A DNA stretch of 64,000 nt from Tessaracoccus caeni. Its GTDB lineage: Bacteria > Actinomycetota > Actinomycetes > Propionibacteriales > Propionibacteriaceae. This document shows, in pieces, positions 45,759 to 56,760 of this stretch (positions are counted from its first letter, which is position 1; each line of letters begins with the position of its first letter). The translations under genes were made by a program, and so were the position numbers. Where the stretch lies: the NCBI RefSeq assembly GCF_029211185.1, contig NZ_JARGDO010000011.1:62001-126000 (forward strand). Direction: 5' to 3'. Under the pieces are notes generated by a model, which saw only the letters and a list, made by a program, of their open reading frames with translations, had not been told where the DNA came from and did not search any database.

Positions 45759-48700
45759 CCATTCGAATTGCTGAAGAAGCTGGTGGTGGGCTCTGCCGAG
45801 AAGCCGAGTGGGCCGTTGGTTCGCGCCCTACGTCCGCTAGCAGCGCCGTCGGCGGCCCTGTCGGAGCGCTGCGTCGCTTACGTTCACGATGGCAGTGAGG
45901 CAGCTGTGCTGCTGGAACTGGAGCGGGCCCAAGGCCAGGGGCTGTTCGACCTAATGGGTCATCCGGCGTCGCTCCAGGGCTGGTGGCATCCCCAGGAGGC
46001 GACGGAGAAGGCGCTGCGTTCGGTGGGGCTGACGCCCGAGGCTGTGCCCCGGGGGCGCCATCGGTACTACTTGTCGGCGGCGAAACCGGAGCAACTGGTG
46101 CGCTTCGCCCACGTGCTCACCGCCGTCGCCCATGACGTCGAGCGCCAGGTGCCCGGCGTTCCGGTGTGGCTGACGGCGCTGCTGAACGATCTGATGGGCA
46201 CCCTTCCGCACAGCGTTCACACCGTCAGTCGGCTGGCTAAGACGCTGCCTCGCTGGAATGCCGGGTTCGTCGTGGACCTCCTGATGACGGACGGGCACCC
46301 ACGCGAAGAGGCGGAAGCCCTGGCGTTGGCTGCCATGATCCAAAAGCCGCTCAGGGAGACCTACGACGAGATCGATTCCAGCGATCTTCCCGGGGTGGAT
46401 GTGCTCTTGGCCGATCGTGGCCTCGCGGTGAAGGAGGCTGGCGTGCTCACTGCCAAGGCCAAGACCTGGCTGATGGAGCGCGCAACACGAGACCAGGCAG
46501 TGGCCGTCGCGCTGACCGACGTGGTGGCGGCTTTCACCGTCGAGTCGGCCAAGGGGCCGCGCACGGCGGCCTTGCGCGTGTTGAAGACCCTGCCTGAGGC
46601 CACACGGGCGGCAGCGATCCGCCCGGTGCTCGCGAAGGCGCCTGCCTCCCGCGCGGCGGATCTGGTGGATCTGCTGGGGCAAGACTCTCAGGGCATGAAA
46701 CTGCTGGACGAGGCCGTCAAGAATGGCGCCAAAATCACCTCACTCGTCGCGAAGGTTGGCGGGCGCCAGCATGCCATCGCGGCTGAGCAGCCCGACGAGC
46801 CCCTGGTCGTGCCGCCGTTCACCCCAGTTCCCGAGCTGGAGCTCACCCGGAGCGACGTCGAGCCATTGCGGGCTGTACTGCAGGAGATGGGGCGGGTGCG
46901 GCAGGACCACCTCGACCAGGTGATCGCCGTCGCTAATGGCTCTCATGGCAGGGTGTCTCTGCTCAACACCTACAACCTGTGGTGGCTGAGCCGCAGCATG
47001 CCGTCGCTGAACCTGATCCATCTGCTGCGGTTGTCCAGAGCTGAGCGTCCGTATTATCTGGCCGGGGCGCTCGACTTCCTGGAGGACGACGATGCCCTAG
47101 ACCTGAGAGCAGTGGAGGACGCCGTGCGTCGCGCGGGGGTGCATTCCGAGCAGATCGGCCGCGATGGCATTTCGGACAACGACCTGGCGGGCCTTGGAGT
47201 GCGGATCCCCGGAGACAAAGCCTGGCCATGGTTTGCGGGACGCCCCGATCTGGTGGAGCGATGGCTGGAGGCCGACGCGGAAAAGGCCGGTCAGATGCTG
47301 GAGGTACTCGCCCACTTCCCGCAGCTGCCAGGCCGAGTGCTGCCGAAGGTGGCGAAGCTGGCGCTCAGTGAGTCGCGCACCAACCGCCCGCGCGCCCAAG
47401 CCGCGTTGGCCGGGCATCCCTCGGCGCAAGCGCTGGCCGCGCAAGGGCTGGCCGACGGCAAGGGTGAGATCCGGGCGGCTGCGGCCGGCTGGATCGCGGC
47501 GCAGGAAATGGTCGACGGCGTCGAGTTGCTGCGCGGGGCACTGGGCAAGGAACGGCGCGAGGACGTGCGGGCTGCGATGCTCACGGCGCTCGAGATGCTG
47601 GGCGACGACATCGCGGTGCATCTCGCTCCCGCCGTGCTGGAAGCAGATGCGGCCAAGGCCCTGAAAGTGAAACCGCCGGCGTCGATGGACTGGCTCGATC
47701 TCGATCTGCTGCCCACAGTGCGGTGGGCCGATGGCTCCGTCGCTGCCCCCGCGCTGCTGCGCTGGTGGGTGGTGTTGGCGGTGAAGCTGAAGAACCCCGA
47801 CGGGTCGGGGCTGCTCGACCGCTACCTCTCGCTGCTGCATCCCGACGATGCCGCTGAGGTGGGGCGCTTCGCTCTGCGCTGGTGGATCGCGCAGGACACT
47901 CGGCATCCCGATGAGGCAGACAGCCGCGCGCATGCCGAGGCGACGGGAGAGGGGGAGTGGAATGCAGCGCAGGCTCTGGTGAAGCGGCTGAGGCGGCAAC
48001 GCAAGATCGAAGCCGACTGGCTACGCTACGCCGAGGAGCAGGCGGCACGTCCTGTGGAGGCCTTCATCGCGGACGCCTTCCGGGAGGACCAGGCCATTTA
48101 CATGGGTTCGGCCATCGCTGACAAGGGCTTGCTCGCGCTCACCACACGGATGCCCGGTTTGGGGCTGGCCTCGTCGGTGCAGTCCTACATCCGCCTCCAT
48201 GGTGGGCGGCGCGCCCAGGTGGAGGCACTGGTGCACGCGCTTTTCGCCAACGGCGATCCTGCGGCCATACAGGTACTGCTGTCCATCTCGCGCCGGTTTA
48301 GACAGGCGACGGTGCAAGCCAAGGCCAAGGAGTTGGTGGAGCGGCTTGCTGAGCAGCGGGGCTGGACGTCCGATGAACTGGCCGATCGCACCATTCCGAC
48401 GGCGGCGTTCGACGATGACGGCTTGTTGCGCCTCAGCTATGGGGAGCGGGAGTTCCTTGGGCGGGTGAACACGGCCTTCGGAATCGATGTGGCAGACCCG
48501 GATGGCAAGCCCATCAAGGCGCTGCCAAAGCCTCGGCTCTCCGATGACGAGGAGGCCGCAGCTGAGGCGAAGAAGCAGCTCACCGCCTCCCGTAAGGAGC
48601 TGAAGGTGGTGCTCACGCTGCAGGCCGCGCGGCTGTACGACGCGATGTGCGGCGGCCGCCCGTGGCCGGTGCCGGTGTGGCGGGAGTTCCTGATGTGGCA

Positions 48701-49322
48701 TCCGTTGATGGCGCAGCTGGTCACCCGGCTGATCTGGACCGAAGCGAGCGCCACTGGTGAGCGTCGGTTCCGCCCGACGGAGGACGGCGCGCTGGTCGAT
48801 CTGTCCGACGAGCCGCTGACGCTGGCCGACGACGCGGAGATACGGCTGGCGCACAGGGTGCTGATGGGCGACGATGAGGCGCGCGCCTGGCGCGAACATC
48901 TGGCCGACTACGGCGTCGTCGCGCTGTTCGATCAGCTCAGCGCCACGGTGCCCGCACACGCCGAGGGGGCCGTCGCGTTGGATGATCTGAAGGGGCACAT
49001 GACCGACAGCTTCAGCTTCCGTGGCGTGGTCACCAAGCGTGGTTACGTGCGGGGCGGCGCCCAAGACGCGGGCTGGTTCACCGAATACACCAAGGGCTTC
49101 TCCGGTCTGGGGCTCACCGCCGTGCTGGAGTTCACCGGGTCTTACCTTCCTGAAGACAACATCCCGTGCGCGACGGAGTCGTTGTTCTTCCAGCGAGGGC
49201 ATCGTCAGGTGCCGCTCAAGGACGTGCCGCCGGTGCTGCTGGCCGAGTGCTACGCCGACTATGCGGCCGTCGCCGCACTCGGCGCCTTCCATCGCGACTA
49301 CCACGAGAGGCTGCACCCGTGA
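45756..49322 (+). CDS. DUF4132 giant protein, copy 1
   Basis: A 1188-aa protein with an unusual TTG start, supported by GAGAGGAG upstream and the conserved MPFELLKKL opening shared with copy 3. The N-terminal about 450 residues are helical. A HEAT-like middle contains SRTNRPRAQAALAGHPSAQA, then LGDDIAVHLAPAV and WWVVLAVKLKNPDGSGLLDR. The C-terminal DUF4132 domain includes RFRPTEDGALVDLSDEPLTL, ADYGVVALFDQLSATVP and ECYADYAAVAAL. DUF4132 is a MolR/YehI-type domain of unknown biochemistry. It begins a co-directional array; the stop overlaps copy 2. Confidence 0.85.
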   Translation: MPFELLKKLVVGSAEKPSGPLVRALRPLAAPSAALSERCVAYVHDGSEAAVLLELERAQGQGLFDLMGHPASLQGWWHPQEATEKALRSVGLTPEAVPRGRHRYYLSAAKPEQLVRFAHVLTAVAHDVERQVPGVPVWLTALLNDLMGTLPHSVHTVSRLAKTLPRWNAGFVVDLLMTDGHPREEAEALALAAMIQKPLRETYDEIDSSDLPGVDVLLADRGLAVKEAGVLTAKAKTWLMERATRDQAVAVALTDVVAAFTVESAKGPRTAALRVLKTLPEATRAAAIRPVLAKAPASRAADLVDLLGQDSQGMKLLDEAVKNGAKITSLVAKVGGRQHAIAAEQPDEPLVVPPFTPVPELELTRSDVEPLRAVLQEMGRVRQDHLDQVIAVANGSHGRVSLLNTYNLWWLSRSMPSLNLIHLLRLSRAERPYYLAGALDFLEDDDALDLRAVEDAVRRAGVHSEQIGRDGISDNDLAGLGVRIPGDKAWPWFAGRPDLVERWLEADAEKAGQMLEVLAHFPQLPGRVLPKVAKLALSESRTNRPRAQAALAGHPSAQALAAQGLADGKGEIRAAAAGWIAAQEMVDGVELLRGALGKERREDVRAAMLTALEMLGDDIAVHLAPAVLEADAAKALKVKPPASMDWLDLDLLPTVRWADGSVAAPALLRWWVVLAVKLKNPDGSGLLDRYLSLLHPDDAAEVGRFALRWWIAQDTRHPDEADSRAHAEATGEGEWNAAQALVKRLRRQRKIEADWLRYAEEQAARPVEAFIADAFREDQAIYMGSAIADKGLLALTTRMPGLGLASSVQSYIRLHGGRRAQVEALVHALFANGDPAAIQVLLSISRRFRQATVQAKAKELVERLAEQRGWTSDELADRTIPTAAFDDDGLLRLSYGEREFLGRVNTAFGIDVADPDGKPIKALPKPRLSDDEEAAAEAKKQLTASRKELKVVLTLQAARLYDAMCGGRPWPVPVWREFLMWHPLMAQLVTRLIWTEASATGERRFRPTEDGALVDLSDEPLTLADDAEIRLAHRVLMGDDEARAWREHLADYGVVALFDQLSATVPAHAEGAVALDDLKGHMTDSFSFRGVVTKRGYVRGGAQDAGWFTEYTKGFSGLGLTAVLEFTGSYLPEDNIPCATESLFFQRGHRQVPLKDVPPVLLAECYADYAAVAALGAFHRDYHERLHP

Positions 49323-52300
49323 CGAGCATCGAACAAGAGCTGAGCGAGCTCCTGCTGCGCGCGGTACTCCGCTCGGCGGTCGGGCAGTCGGAGGCGATGG
49401 GGCAAGCGTGTGTCGGCTATGTGCGCGACGGCGAGGCGTCGGCGTTGCGAGACGTGACCGCTCTCTCGGGGCCTCCTCCATCGCGGGCTCGGCAGCGGCG
49501 CTGCGGTGAGGTGGAGGAGTGGTGGCAGCGGTTTGATGCGCTGGATGAGGCATTGCAGCAAGCCGGGGTGATTGTCCGCGAGCCCACCCGGCTGCGGCAC
49601 CGCTACTATGCGTCGCGGCCGTCGCCCGAGGAACTGATGCGGTTCGCCCGGCTGCTCCCTGTCCTGGTCGGCGGCGTCGAGCGTCGGGTTCCTGGGGTGC
49701 CGGCGTGGCTGATGATGCTGCTCGACGACGTGGTAGACACTGCGCTGAATCCCCACCCCGTCGAGGAGCACCTGAAGAACCCACCGTCGGACCCGTCACC
49801 CGATGCTCCGATGTTCTTCGTTAGCGGGGGAGACCCCGATTATGTCTCCGACGCGACGGCCCTCGCGAGCGTCCTTCCCGGGTGGGACGCGTCCTTCGTC
49901 GCGGAACTGCTCGTCGCCGATGGCCACGCGCGCGAGGAGGCAGAGGTGCTCGCGCTGCTCGCGATGGTCCAGAAGCCGGGCGAGCTGCGCTACGGCAGGG
50001 TCGCGGTCAGCGATCTGCCGGGCGTCGTCGAGTTGCTGGCCGCGCGCGGGCTGCCCGCTACCGACGCGGCCAAGCTCGATACGGGGGCCAAGGTGTGGCT
50101 GATGGAGCGCGCGGCAGGTGATCCCGGCCTGGCCGGTGCCCTGGCTGAGACGATCGTCGCGCTCACCGTGGATGGGGTGAGGGAAGCCAGGCTCGCCGCA
50201 ATCCGGGCGTTCGAAACGTTGCCCGATGACGTGCGCTCCCAGCTGGTCGTCCCCGTCCTGGTGGCGGCGCCGTCCAAGCACACCGATGATCTAGTGGAAC
50301 TGCTGACGCGCACCGCTGGCGGGGCGGAGCTACTGTCCGATGCGCTGGCGCGCGGCGCGCAGATCGGCATGATCGTCGAATGGTTCGCGCGGCGGCAGCA
50401 GGCCGTTGATGCCGACGACAGGGAAGAATGGATCTTCCCCTACTACCAGCCCGAGGAAGAGGTCCGGGCCGGAAGCGAAGCCATCGAGGAGCTGCGGCAG
50501 GCGGTTGCAGACAGAGCACACGATGCCCGTCGGCACCGGAAACAGGCGTGGGCGCAGCAGCAACTGGCCCAGATCGAGACGCTCACCCGCGACGACTACG
50601 ACGATGTGGTGCGGGCCGCCAATGGTGAGCCGGTCGTGCCGCAGCTGGTGAAGACCTTCGGCGTCTCCTGGGTGAGTTACGCCGCCTACTCGCTCAGCCT
50701 CGTTCATCTGCTTCGCCTGGCCCGCCACGACCCGGACAACACCGACCTGCTGGATGTCGCAGACCGGCGGTGGCTTCCGCCCGATCCACGCTTGCTGGAG
50801 GACGCCGTCCGGTGCGCGGGCGTGCATGCCGATCAGATCGGCGCGGAGGGTGTCACACAGGATCGTCTGGCGCGGCGCGCGATGGCGAACATCGACGAGC
50901 AAGCTTGGCCTTGGTTTGCCGAGAACCCGCAGGTGCTCGAGCGCTGGCTGGTGGGTGACGCCGCCGAGACGAACGCCGCCCTTCGCGTGCTGACCCGGTT
51001 CCCCAGCCTGCCGCAGACTTTCACGCCTTTGGTGGCGCGCATCGCGGTGAGCGACTCGCGTCTGAACCGACCCCTGGCGCAGCAGCTGCTCGCGCCCCAT
51101 CCCGAGGCCGTCGCGATCGCCGCGTCGGGCTTGGCCGATGCCAGTAGCGACGTGCGCGCGGCTTCTGCCAGCTGGCTCGCCATGCTGGGCGACGCGGCGG
51201 GAATCGAGCCGCTGCGTTCGGCACTGGTCAAAGAGAGACGCCCGAAGACGCAAGCCGCGATGCTCAGCGCGCTAGAGGTGCTGGGTGACGACATTTCCGT
51301 GTACCTCGCTCCAGAGGTGCTTGCGGCTGAGGCCGCGAAGGGCCTGAAGGCCAGGCCGCCCGCGTCCTTGGCCTGGCTGGATCTCGATCTCCTTCCGTCC
51401 GTGCGCTGGGTTAGCGGCGACGCCGTCGACCCGGCGGTGCTTCGCTGGTGGTTCGTGCTGGCTGTGAAGGTCAAGAACCCGGATGGAACCGGGCTGTTCG
51501 ACCGCTACCTCTCTCTTCTCGATGCTCGCGACGCGGAAGAGGTCGGGCGGTTCGCGTTGCGAGCCTGGATTGGCCACGACACCGCTCACCCCGCTGAGGA
51601 AGACAGTCGCGCCCACGCGGCGGTTCTGGGACTTCAGTGGTGGCAGGACGCTCAGGATGACCTGAAGGAGATGCGCAAACTCCGGCGTATCGATCCGGCG
51701 AACCTGCGCCACTGGGAGGAACGAGCCGCCATCCCGAAGGACGAACACATCGCTGGCGTGTTCCGCGAGCATCAGGCCACCTACCTCGGCTCGGCGGTCG
51801 CAGACAAAGGCCTCCTGGCGCTGACCACACGGATGCCGGGGGCGGAACTGGCAGCGGCTGTGCAGTCGTACATCCGCGACCATGGCGGGCGGCGTGCCCA
51901 GGTTGAGGCCCTGGTGACGGCGCTGTACGGCAACGGCGATCTCGCAGCGCTCCAGCTGCTGCTGTCGATCTCGCGGCGGTTCGGGCAGCGGACGGTGCAG
52001 GACAAAGCGAGACAGTTCGTCGAGCGGCTGGCCGAGCAGCGTGGCTGGACACCCGACGAGCTGGCCGATCGTACCGTCCCTGACGCTGGTTTCGGCGACG
52101 ATGCCGTGTTGCGCCTCAGCTATGGGCCGAGGGAGTTCATAGGGCGCGTCAACGCGAGATTCGGCATTGACCTCTCCGACCCGGACGGCACACCGATCAA
52201 GGCCCTATCCGCTCCGCGAGTCTCCGACGACGCGGACGCCGCTGCGGAGGCGAAGAAGCAACTCGTTGCGTCACGCAAGGAGGTGAAGGCTGTGCTGACG

Positions 52301-53005
52301 GCGCAGACTGGGAGGCTCCACGACGCGATGTGTGCCGGCAGGACGTGGTCGGCACAGGTGTGGCGAGAGGTGATGCTGGGGCATCCGTTGATGGCGCAGC
52401 TGGCCAGCCGACTGATCTGGGAGATCCTGGGTGAAACCGGTCGGCGCAGATTCCGGCCCACCGAAGACGGCGAGCTGATCGACGTGTCCGACGAGTCCGT
52501 GACGTTGGCCGACGATGCAGAGGTGCGGTTGGTGCACAGGGTGCTGATGGACGACAACGAGGCGCAGGCTTGGCGCAAGCATCTGGCCGACTATGGCGTC
52601 GTCACGCTGTTCGATCAGCTCAGCGCTACGCCGCCGGTTTTCGACGAAGATGCCGATGCCTTGGACGACCTGCAAGGTCATCTGACCGATACCCGCCGTT
52701 TCCGCAGGGCGGCCACTAAGCGTGGCTACGTCCGGGGCGAGCCGGACGAGTTCTCCTGGTTCACCGAGTACGTCAAGCCCTTCCCGACCACCGGATTTAC
52801 GGCGGTGCTGGGGCTCACCGGTTCCTCCCTGTTCGAGGAGAATGTCGCCTGCGCAACGGAGTCCTTGTCCTTCCGGCGCGGCCGGCGCGATGTGGTTCTG
52901 AGAGAAGTCCCGCCGGTGCTGCTGGCCGAGTGCTACGCCGACTACGCGGCCGTCGCCGCGCTTGGGCCCTTCGACGTCGATTACCACGAGAAGGTGGGAT
53001 CTTGA
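49319..53005 (+). CDS. DUF4132 giant protein, copy 2
   Basis: A 1228-aa paralogue whose GTG overlaps the copy 1 stop, so the two are translated together. The order of domains is the same: helical N-terminus (EQELSELLLRAVLRSAVGQS), HEAT-like middle (SDSRLNRPLAQQLLAPHPEA), then the DUF4132 C-terminus ending AECYADYAAVAALGPFDVDY. Shared blocks with copy 4, such as DLVELL followed by GGAELL, distinguish this pair from copies 1 and 3. The N-terminus lacks the FELLKKL opening of copies 1 and 3. Confidence 0.85.
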   Translation: MTSIEQELSELLLRAVLRSAVGQSEAMGQACVGYVRDGEASALRDVTALSGPPPSRARQRRCGEVEEWWQRFDALDEALQQAGVIVREPTRLRHRYYASRPSPEELMRFARLLPVLVGGVERRVPGVPAWLMMLLDDVVDTALNPHPVEEHLKNPPSDPSPDAPMFFVSGGDPDYVSDATALASVLPGWDASFVAELLVADGHAREEAEVLALLAMVQKPGELRYGRVAVSDLPGVVELLAARGLPATDAAKLDTGAKVWLMERAAGDPGLAGALAETIVALTVDGVREARLAAIRAFETLPDDVRSQLVVPVLVAAPSKHTDDLVELLTRTAGGAELLSDALARGAQIGMIVEWFARRQQAVDADDREEWIFPYYQPEEEVRAGSEAIEELRQAVADRAHDARRHRKQAWAQQQLAQIETLTRDDYDDVVRAANGEPVVPQLVKTFGVSWVSYAAYSLSLVHLLRLARHDPDNTDLLDVADRRWLPPDPRLLEDAVRCAGVHADQIGAEGVTQDRLARRAMANIDEQAWPWFAENPQVLERWLVGDAAETNAALRVLTRFPSLPQTFTPLVARIAVSDSRLNRPLAQQLLAPHPEAVAIAASGLADASSDVRAASASWLAMLGDAAGIEPLRSALVKERRPKTQAAMLSALEVLGDDISVYLAPEVLAAEAAKGLKARPPASLAWLDLDLLPSVRWVSGDAVDPAVLRWWFVLAVKVKNPDGTGLFDRYLSLLDARDAEEVGRFALRAWIGHDTAHPAEEDSRAHAAVLGLQWWQDAQDDLKEMRKLRRIDPANLRHWEERAAIPKDEHIAGVFREHQATYLGSAVADKGLLALTTRMPGAELAAAVQSYIRDHGGRRAQVEALVTALYGNGDLAALQLLLSISRRFGQRTVQDKARQFVERLAEQRGWTPDELADRTVPDAGFGDDAVLRLSYGPREFIGRVNARFGIDLSDPDGTPIKALSAPRVSDDADAAAEAKKQLVASRKEVKAVLTAQTGRLHDAMCAGRTWSAQVWREVMLGHPLMAQLASRLIWEILGETGRRRFRPTEDGELIDVSDESVTLADDAEVRLVHRVLMDDNEAQAWRKHLADYGVVTLFDQLSATPPVFDEDADALDDLQGHLTDTRRFRRAATKRGYVRGEPDEFSWFTEYVKPFPTTGFTAVLGLTGSSLFEENVACATESLSFRRGRRDVVLREVPPVLLAECYADYAAVAALGPFDVDYHEKVGS

Positions 53006-53065
53006 TGTTCCTCCGCGACGGCGTTTCGCTCCGCTGCCACGACCGGTTTTCGGCGTCGATCCTGA

Positions 53066-53115
53066 TTGTCGGAGGGCTCCATTAGTCTCGTCAGGCAACG
53101 AGAGGAATCGCGTTG
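53066..53115 (+). promoter_or_regulatory. Promoter cassette of DUF4132 copy 3 (duplicate of 45709)
   Basis: Same 25-nt block (53066-53090), ribosome site and TTG spacing as before copy 1. It sits in the only real intergenic gap of the array (53006-53112), so copies 3 and 4 can have their own transcript. Confidence 0.7.
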
Positions 53116-56100
53116 GTATTCGACAAGCTGAAGAAGTTGTTCGCGGGGTCACGGCCGTCCGTCGTGGTGGCCGCCCGCACCGATGACGCGGCGGTGCTGC
53201 AGGCGGCTCTGCTTCCCTTGGTCGCGCACTCCCGGGTGCTGGCCGATCGCTGCGTGGCGTTCGTTCGCGACGGCAGTGACCCAGGCGTGCTCTGGGATCT
53301 GGAACATGCGGCAAACCCGGAGCTGGTGCAGTTGCTGCACAATCCTGCGCGGCTCGACCCCTGGTGGTGGGCGGCGGAGTCCACGAGGAAGGCATGGGAG
53401 GGGTTGGGCCTGACGCCCGATCACGTGCTCCAGGGTCGCCACAACTACTATGGCGCCTCGCATCCTCCGGAGGAGTTGGTGCGTCTCGGCCGGTTGCTCG
53501 CGGCGCTCGCCACCGAGGTCAACCGCCAGGCCGACGGCGTGCCGCTGTGGCTCACCGCGCTGCTCAACGACGTGGTGGCCACCATCCCCAACCGTGCCGC
53601 GGGAAGGGAGTCGATCATGCAGGCCCTTCCGCAGTGGCAAGCGGGGTTCGTCGTTCAGCTGCTGTCCGTCGACGGTGAAGCCGGGGGAGATGAGGCAGCG
53701 GTGGCGCTGCGCGCTCTCATTCAAGCGTCCCCGGATTCCGGGTATCGCAGGTTCCAACCCCACGAGCTGCCCGGGGTCCGGGAGCTGATCCTGAGTTGTG
53801 GGCGCCTGTCACCTTCGCAGGTCGCCGGGCTGAACGCCGAGGCGCGCGTCTGGCTCATGCAGAAGGCTGCGGACGAGGTCGGCGTCGGAGAGGCGTTGTC
53901 CGACGTGGTGGCGGCTTACACCGTCGATACCGCAAAGAGCGTTCGGGCCGCGGCGCTGAATGCCCTGAGCAGGCTGTCGCAGCAGTGCCGGGCAGAGGCC
54001 ATCGCTCCGGTGCTGGCCCGGGCATCGGCTAGCCGGGCGGCGGATCTCGTCGAGGCGCTCAGCCGCGATCCGCAGGGGACGCGGCTGCTTGCGGAGGCCG
54101 TCGAAGGCGGGGCGAAGATCGGTGCGCTCGTCGCGCAGAGTACCCAGCGCATGGAGGCCATCGAAGCGAAGGATGACGGGCAGCCCGTGCTGGTGCCGCC
54201 ATTCACCCCGTTGCCGGATACGCCGGCGGGCCCGGAGGTCGTCGATCAGCTGCGAGCAGCGTTGGACGCGGAGATCGCGCGCGCCCAGGGCAAGAACATC
54301 ACCTGGGCTCAGCGCGCCATGGAGAAGGAGCGGGGCATCAATCGCACCCAGCTCGAACAGGTGGTGGCCGCCGCCAATGGGGCGCAGGTCGAGGTGAAGC
54401 TGCTCAAGGAGTACAACCTGTGATGGCTGAGCAATGCCGCCCCGTCGTTAAACCTCATTCATCTGCTGAGACTGGCCCGGCACGAGCGCTTTCGGCGGAT
54501 CAACAACGCGCTCTACGTTCAACGCGCCAAGATCCACGACCTGAGGGTCGCGGACGACGCGGTGCGCCGGGCCGGCGTGCACGCCGACCAGATCGGAGAC
54601 GCTGGCATCTCCGACGACGATCTGGCCGCCTTCGGAATGCGTATCGCCGGCGAGTGCGCCTGGCCATGGTTCGCCGAGCGACCTTGGGTGCTGGAGCGCT
54701 GGCTCGCAGGAGACGCTGAGCGGGTCGGCGATGCGCTGGTGCTGCTCGCCGACTTCCCGCAATTGCCCAGCCAGGTGCTGCCGCTGGTGGCCAAGGTGGC
54801 GCTCAGCGAGTCCCGCACCAATCGTCCGCGGGCCCAGGCAGCGCTTTCGGGCCATCCCGCCGCCCCGGCCCTTGCCGTCCAGGGGCTCGCCGACGGGAAG
54901 GGCGAGGTGCGCGCCGCAGCGGCCGCCTGGATCGCCGCCGATGGCATGACCGACGGCGTTGAGCCGCTACGGCGGGCGCTCGCCAAGGAGAAGCGCGAGG
55001 GGGCCCGGGCTGCCATGCTCACCGCGCTGGAGCAGTTGGGCGATGACATCTCGGCCCATCTCACTCCGGAGAAGCTCTACGCCGAGGTGACCAAGGGGCT
55101 GAAGGCGAAGCCCCCAGCGTCGATGAGCTGGCTGAACCTCGACCAGCTGCCCGCCGTCCGGTGGGCCGATGGCGCACCTGTTGATCCGGCGCTGCTGCGC
55201 TGGTGGTTCGTGCTCGCGGTGAAGCTGAAAAACCCCGATGGCTCCGGTCTGTTCGACCGCTACCTCTCGCTGCTCGACGCCGACGACGCGGCCGAGGTGG
55301 GACGCGTCGCCCTGCGGTCGTGGATCGCGCAGGACACATGTCACCCGGAGGAGGCCGAGAGTCGAGCGCACGCCGAGGCGATGGGGCCGCAGCGTTGGAG
55401 GGATGCTCAGGATCTGGTGCAGCGGTTGAAGGCGAACCCGAAGGTCGATGTCAATTGGCTGCGCTACGCCGAGGAAAGGGCGGCGCTGCCGGTGGAGCAG
55501 TTCGTCGCCGAGGTGTTCCGCCAGGAGCAAGCCGTCTATCTCGGCTCGGCGATCGCGGACAAGGGGATGCTCGCCCTCACCACCCGAATGCCGGGCGTGG
55601 AGCTGGCGGCCGCCGTGCAGTCCTACATCCGAGCCCACGGGGCGCGGCGCGCCCAGGTGGAGGCGCTGGTGCACACGCTGTTCGCCAACGCCGATCCCGC
55701 AGCCATCCAACTGTTGCTGTCGATCGCCCGGAGGTTCAAGCAGGTCACGGTGCAGGCGCGCGCGAGGGAGCTGGTGGAACGGCTTGCCGACGAGCGTGGC
55801 TGGAGCGCTGACGAGCTGGCCGACCGCACCATTCCCACCGCCGGCTTCAGCGACGACAAGATGCTGCATCTCAGCTTTGGCGAGCGGGAGTTCCTCGGCA
55901 GAGTGAACCCCAAGTTCGGCATCGACCTGACAGATCCGGACGGAAAGCCGATCAAGGCGCTGCCCGGTCCTCGGGTCTCCGACGATGCCGAGGCCGCGGC
56001 CGACGCGAAGAAACAGCTGTCCGCGTCGCGCAAGGAGCTGAAGGCGGTGCTGACGCTACAGAGCGCCCGGCTGTACGAGGCGATGTGCGGCGGCCGGTCC

Positions 56101-56760
56101 TGGCCCGTTCCGGTGTGGCAGGAGTACGTGCCGGGACATCCGCTGATGTCCCAGCTGGCTACTCGGCTGATCTGGGCCGAGGCAGGCGCGGCCGGCGAGC
56201 GACGGTTCCGGCCCACAGAAGACGGCGAGTTGATCGATCTGAACGACGAGCCGATTGAGCTCGACGGCGCAGGGGAGGTCCGGCTCGCGCACCGAGTCCA
56301 TATGGGCCCGGAGGAGGCAGGCCTCTGGCGTGCCCACCTCGCCGACTACGGCATGACGGCGCTTTTCGACCAGCTCAGCGCCACCGTGCCCGAACACGAG
56401 GACGGTGCCACGGCGCTGGAGAACCTCAAGGGACACATGACCGATACGTTCAGCTTCCGCAGCGTCGCCACCAAGCGCGGTTACACCCGAGGCATGGCGG
56501 AAGACGCGGGGTGGTTCACCGAGTACACCAAGTCGTTCTCCAGCACGGGGCTGACCGCCGTGCTGGAGTTCACCGGCTCCTATTTGCCGGAAGACAACAT
56601 CCCGTGCGCCACGGAATCGCTCTGCTTCCGACGCGGCTACACGCAGGTGTCCCTCGTGGAGGTACCTCCTGTGCTGTTGGCAGAGTGCTACGCCGACTAC
56701 GCGGCAATGGCGGCCCTCGGCCCGTTCGACCCGGCCTACCGAGACAAGGCGGGCATCTGA
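53113..56760 (+). pseudogene. DUF4132 copy 3, interrupted by one in-frame TGA
   Basis: Reads as 1215 codons apart from TGA at 54421-54423 (codon 437), in a KEYNL-stop-WLSNAAPSLNL context. The aligned position in copy 1 is NLWWLS, so the stop replaces a tryptophan codon (TGG to TGA, one base). The frame is open on both sides: MVFDKLKKLFAGSRPS at the start, DUF4132 motifs such as FRPTEDGELIDLNDEP and CYADYAAMAALG near the end. A GTG at 54562 could start a separate C-terminal fragment. TTG start with GAGAGGA, as in copy 1. Recent loss of function is the simplest reading; sequencing error or readthrough are possible. Confidence 0.82.

Noticed and set aside
54421-54423. Selenocysteine or stop recoding at the in-frame TGA
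   Set aside because: The aligned residue is Trp, not Cys, and no stem-loop that I can recognise follows. A point nonsense mutation is simpler.
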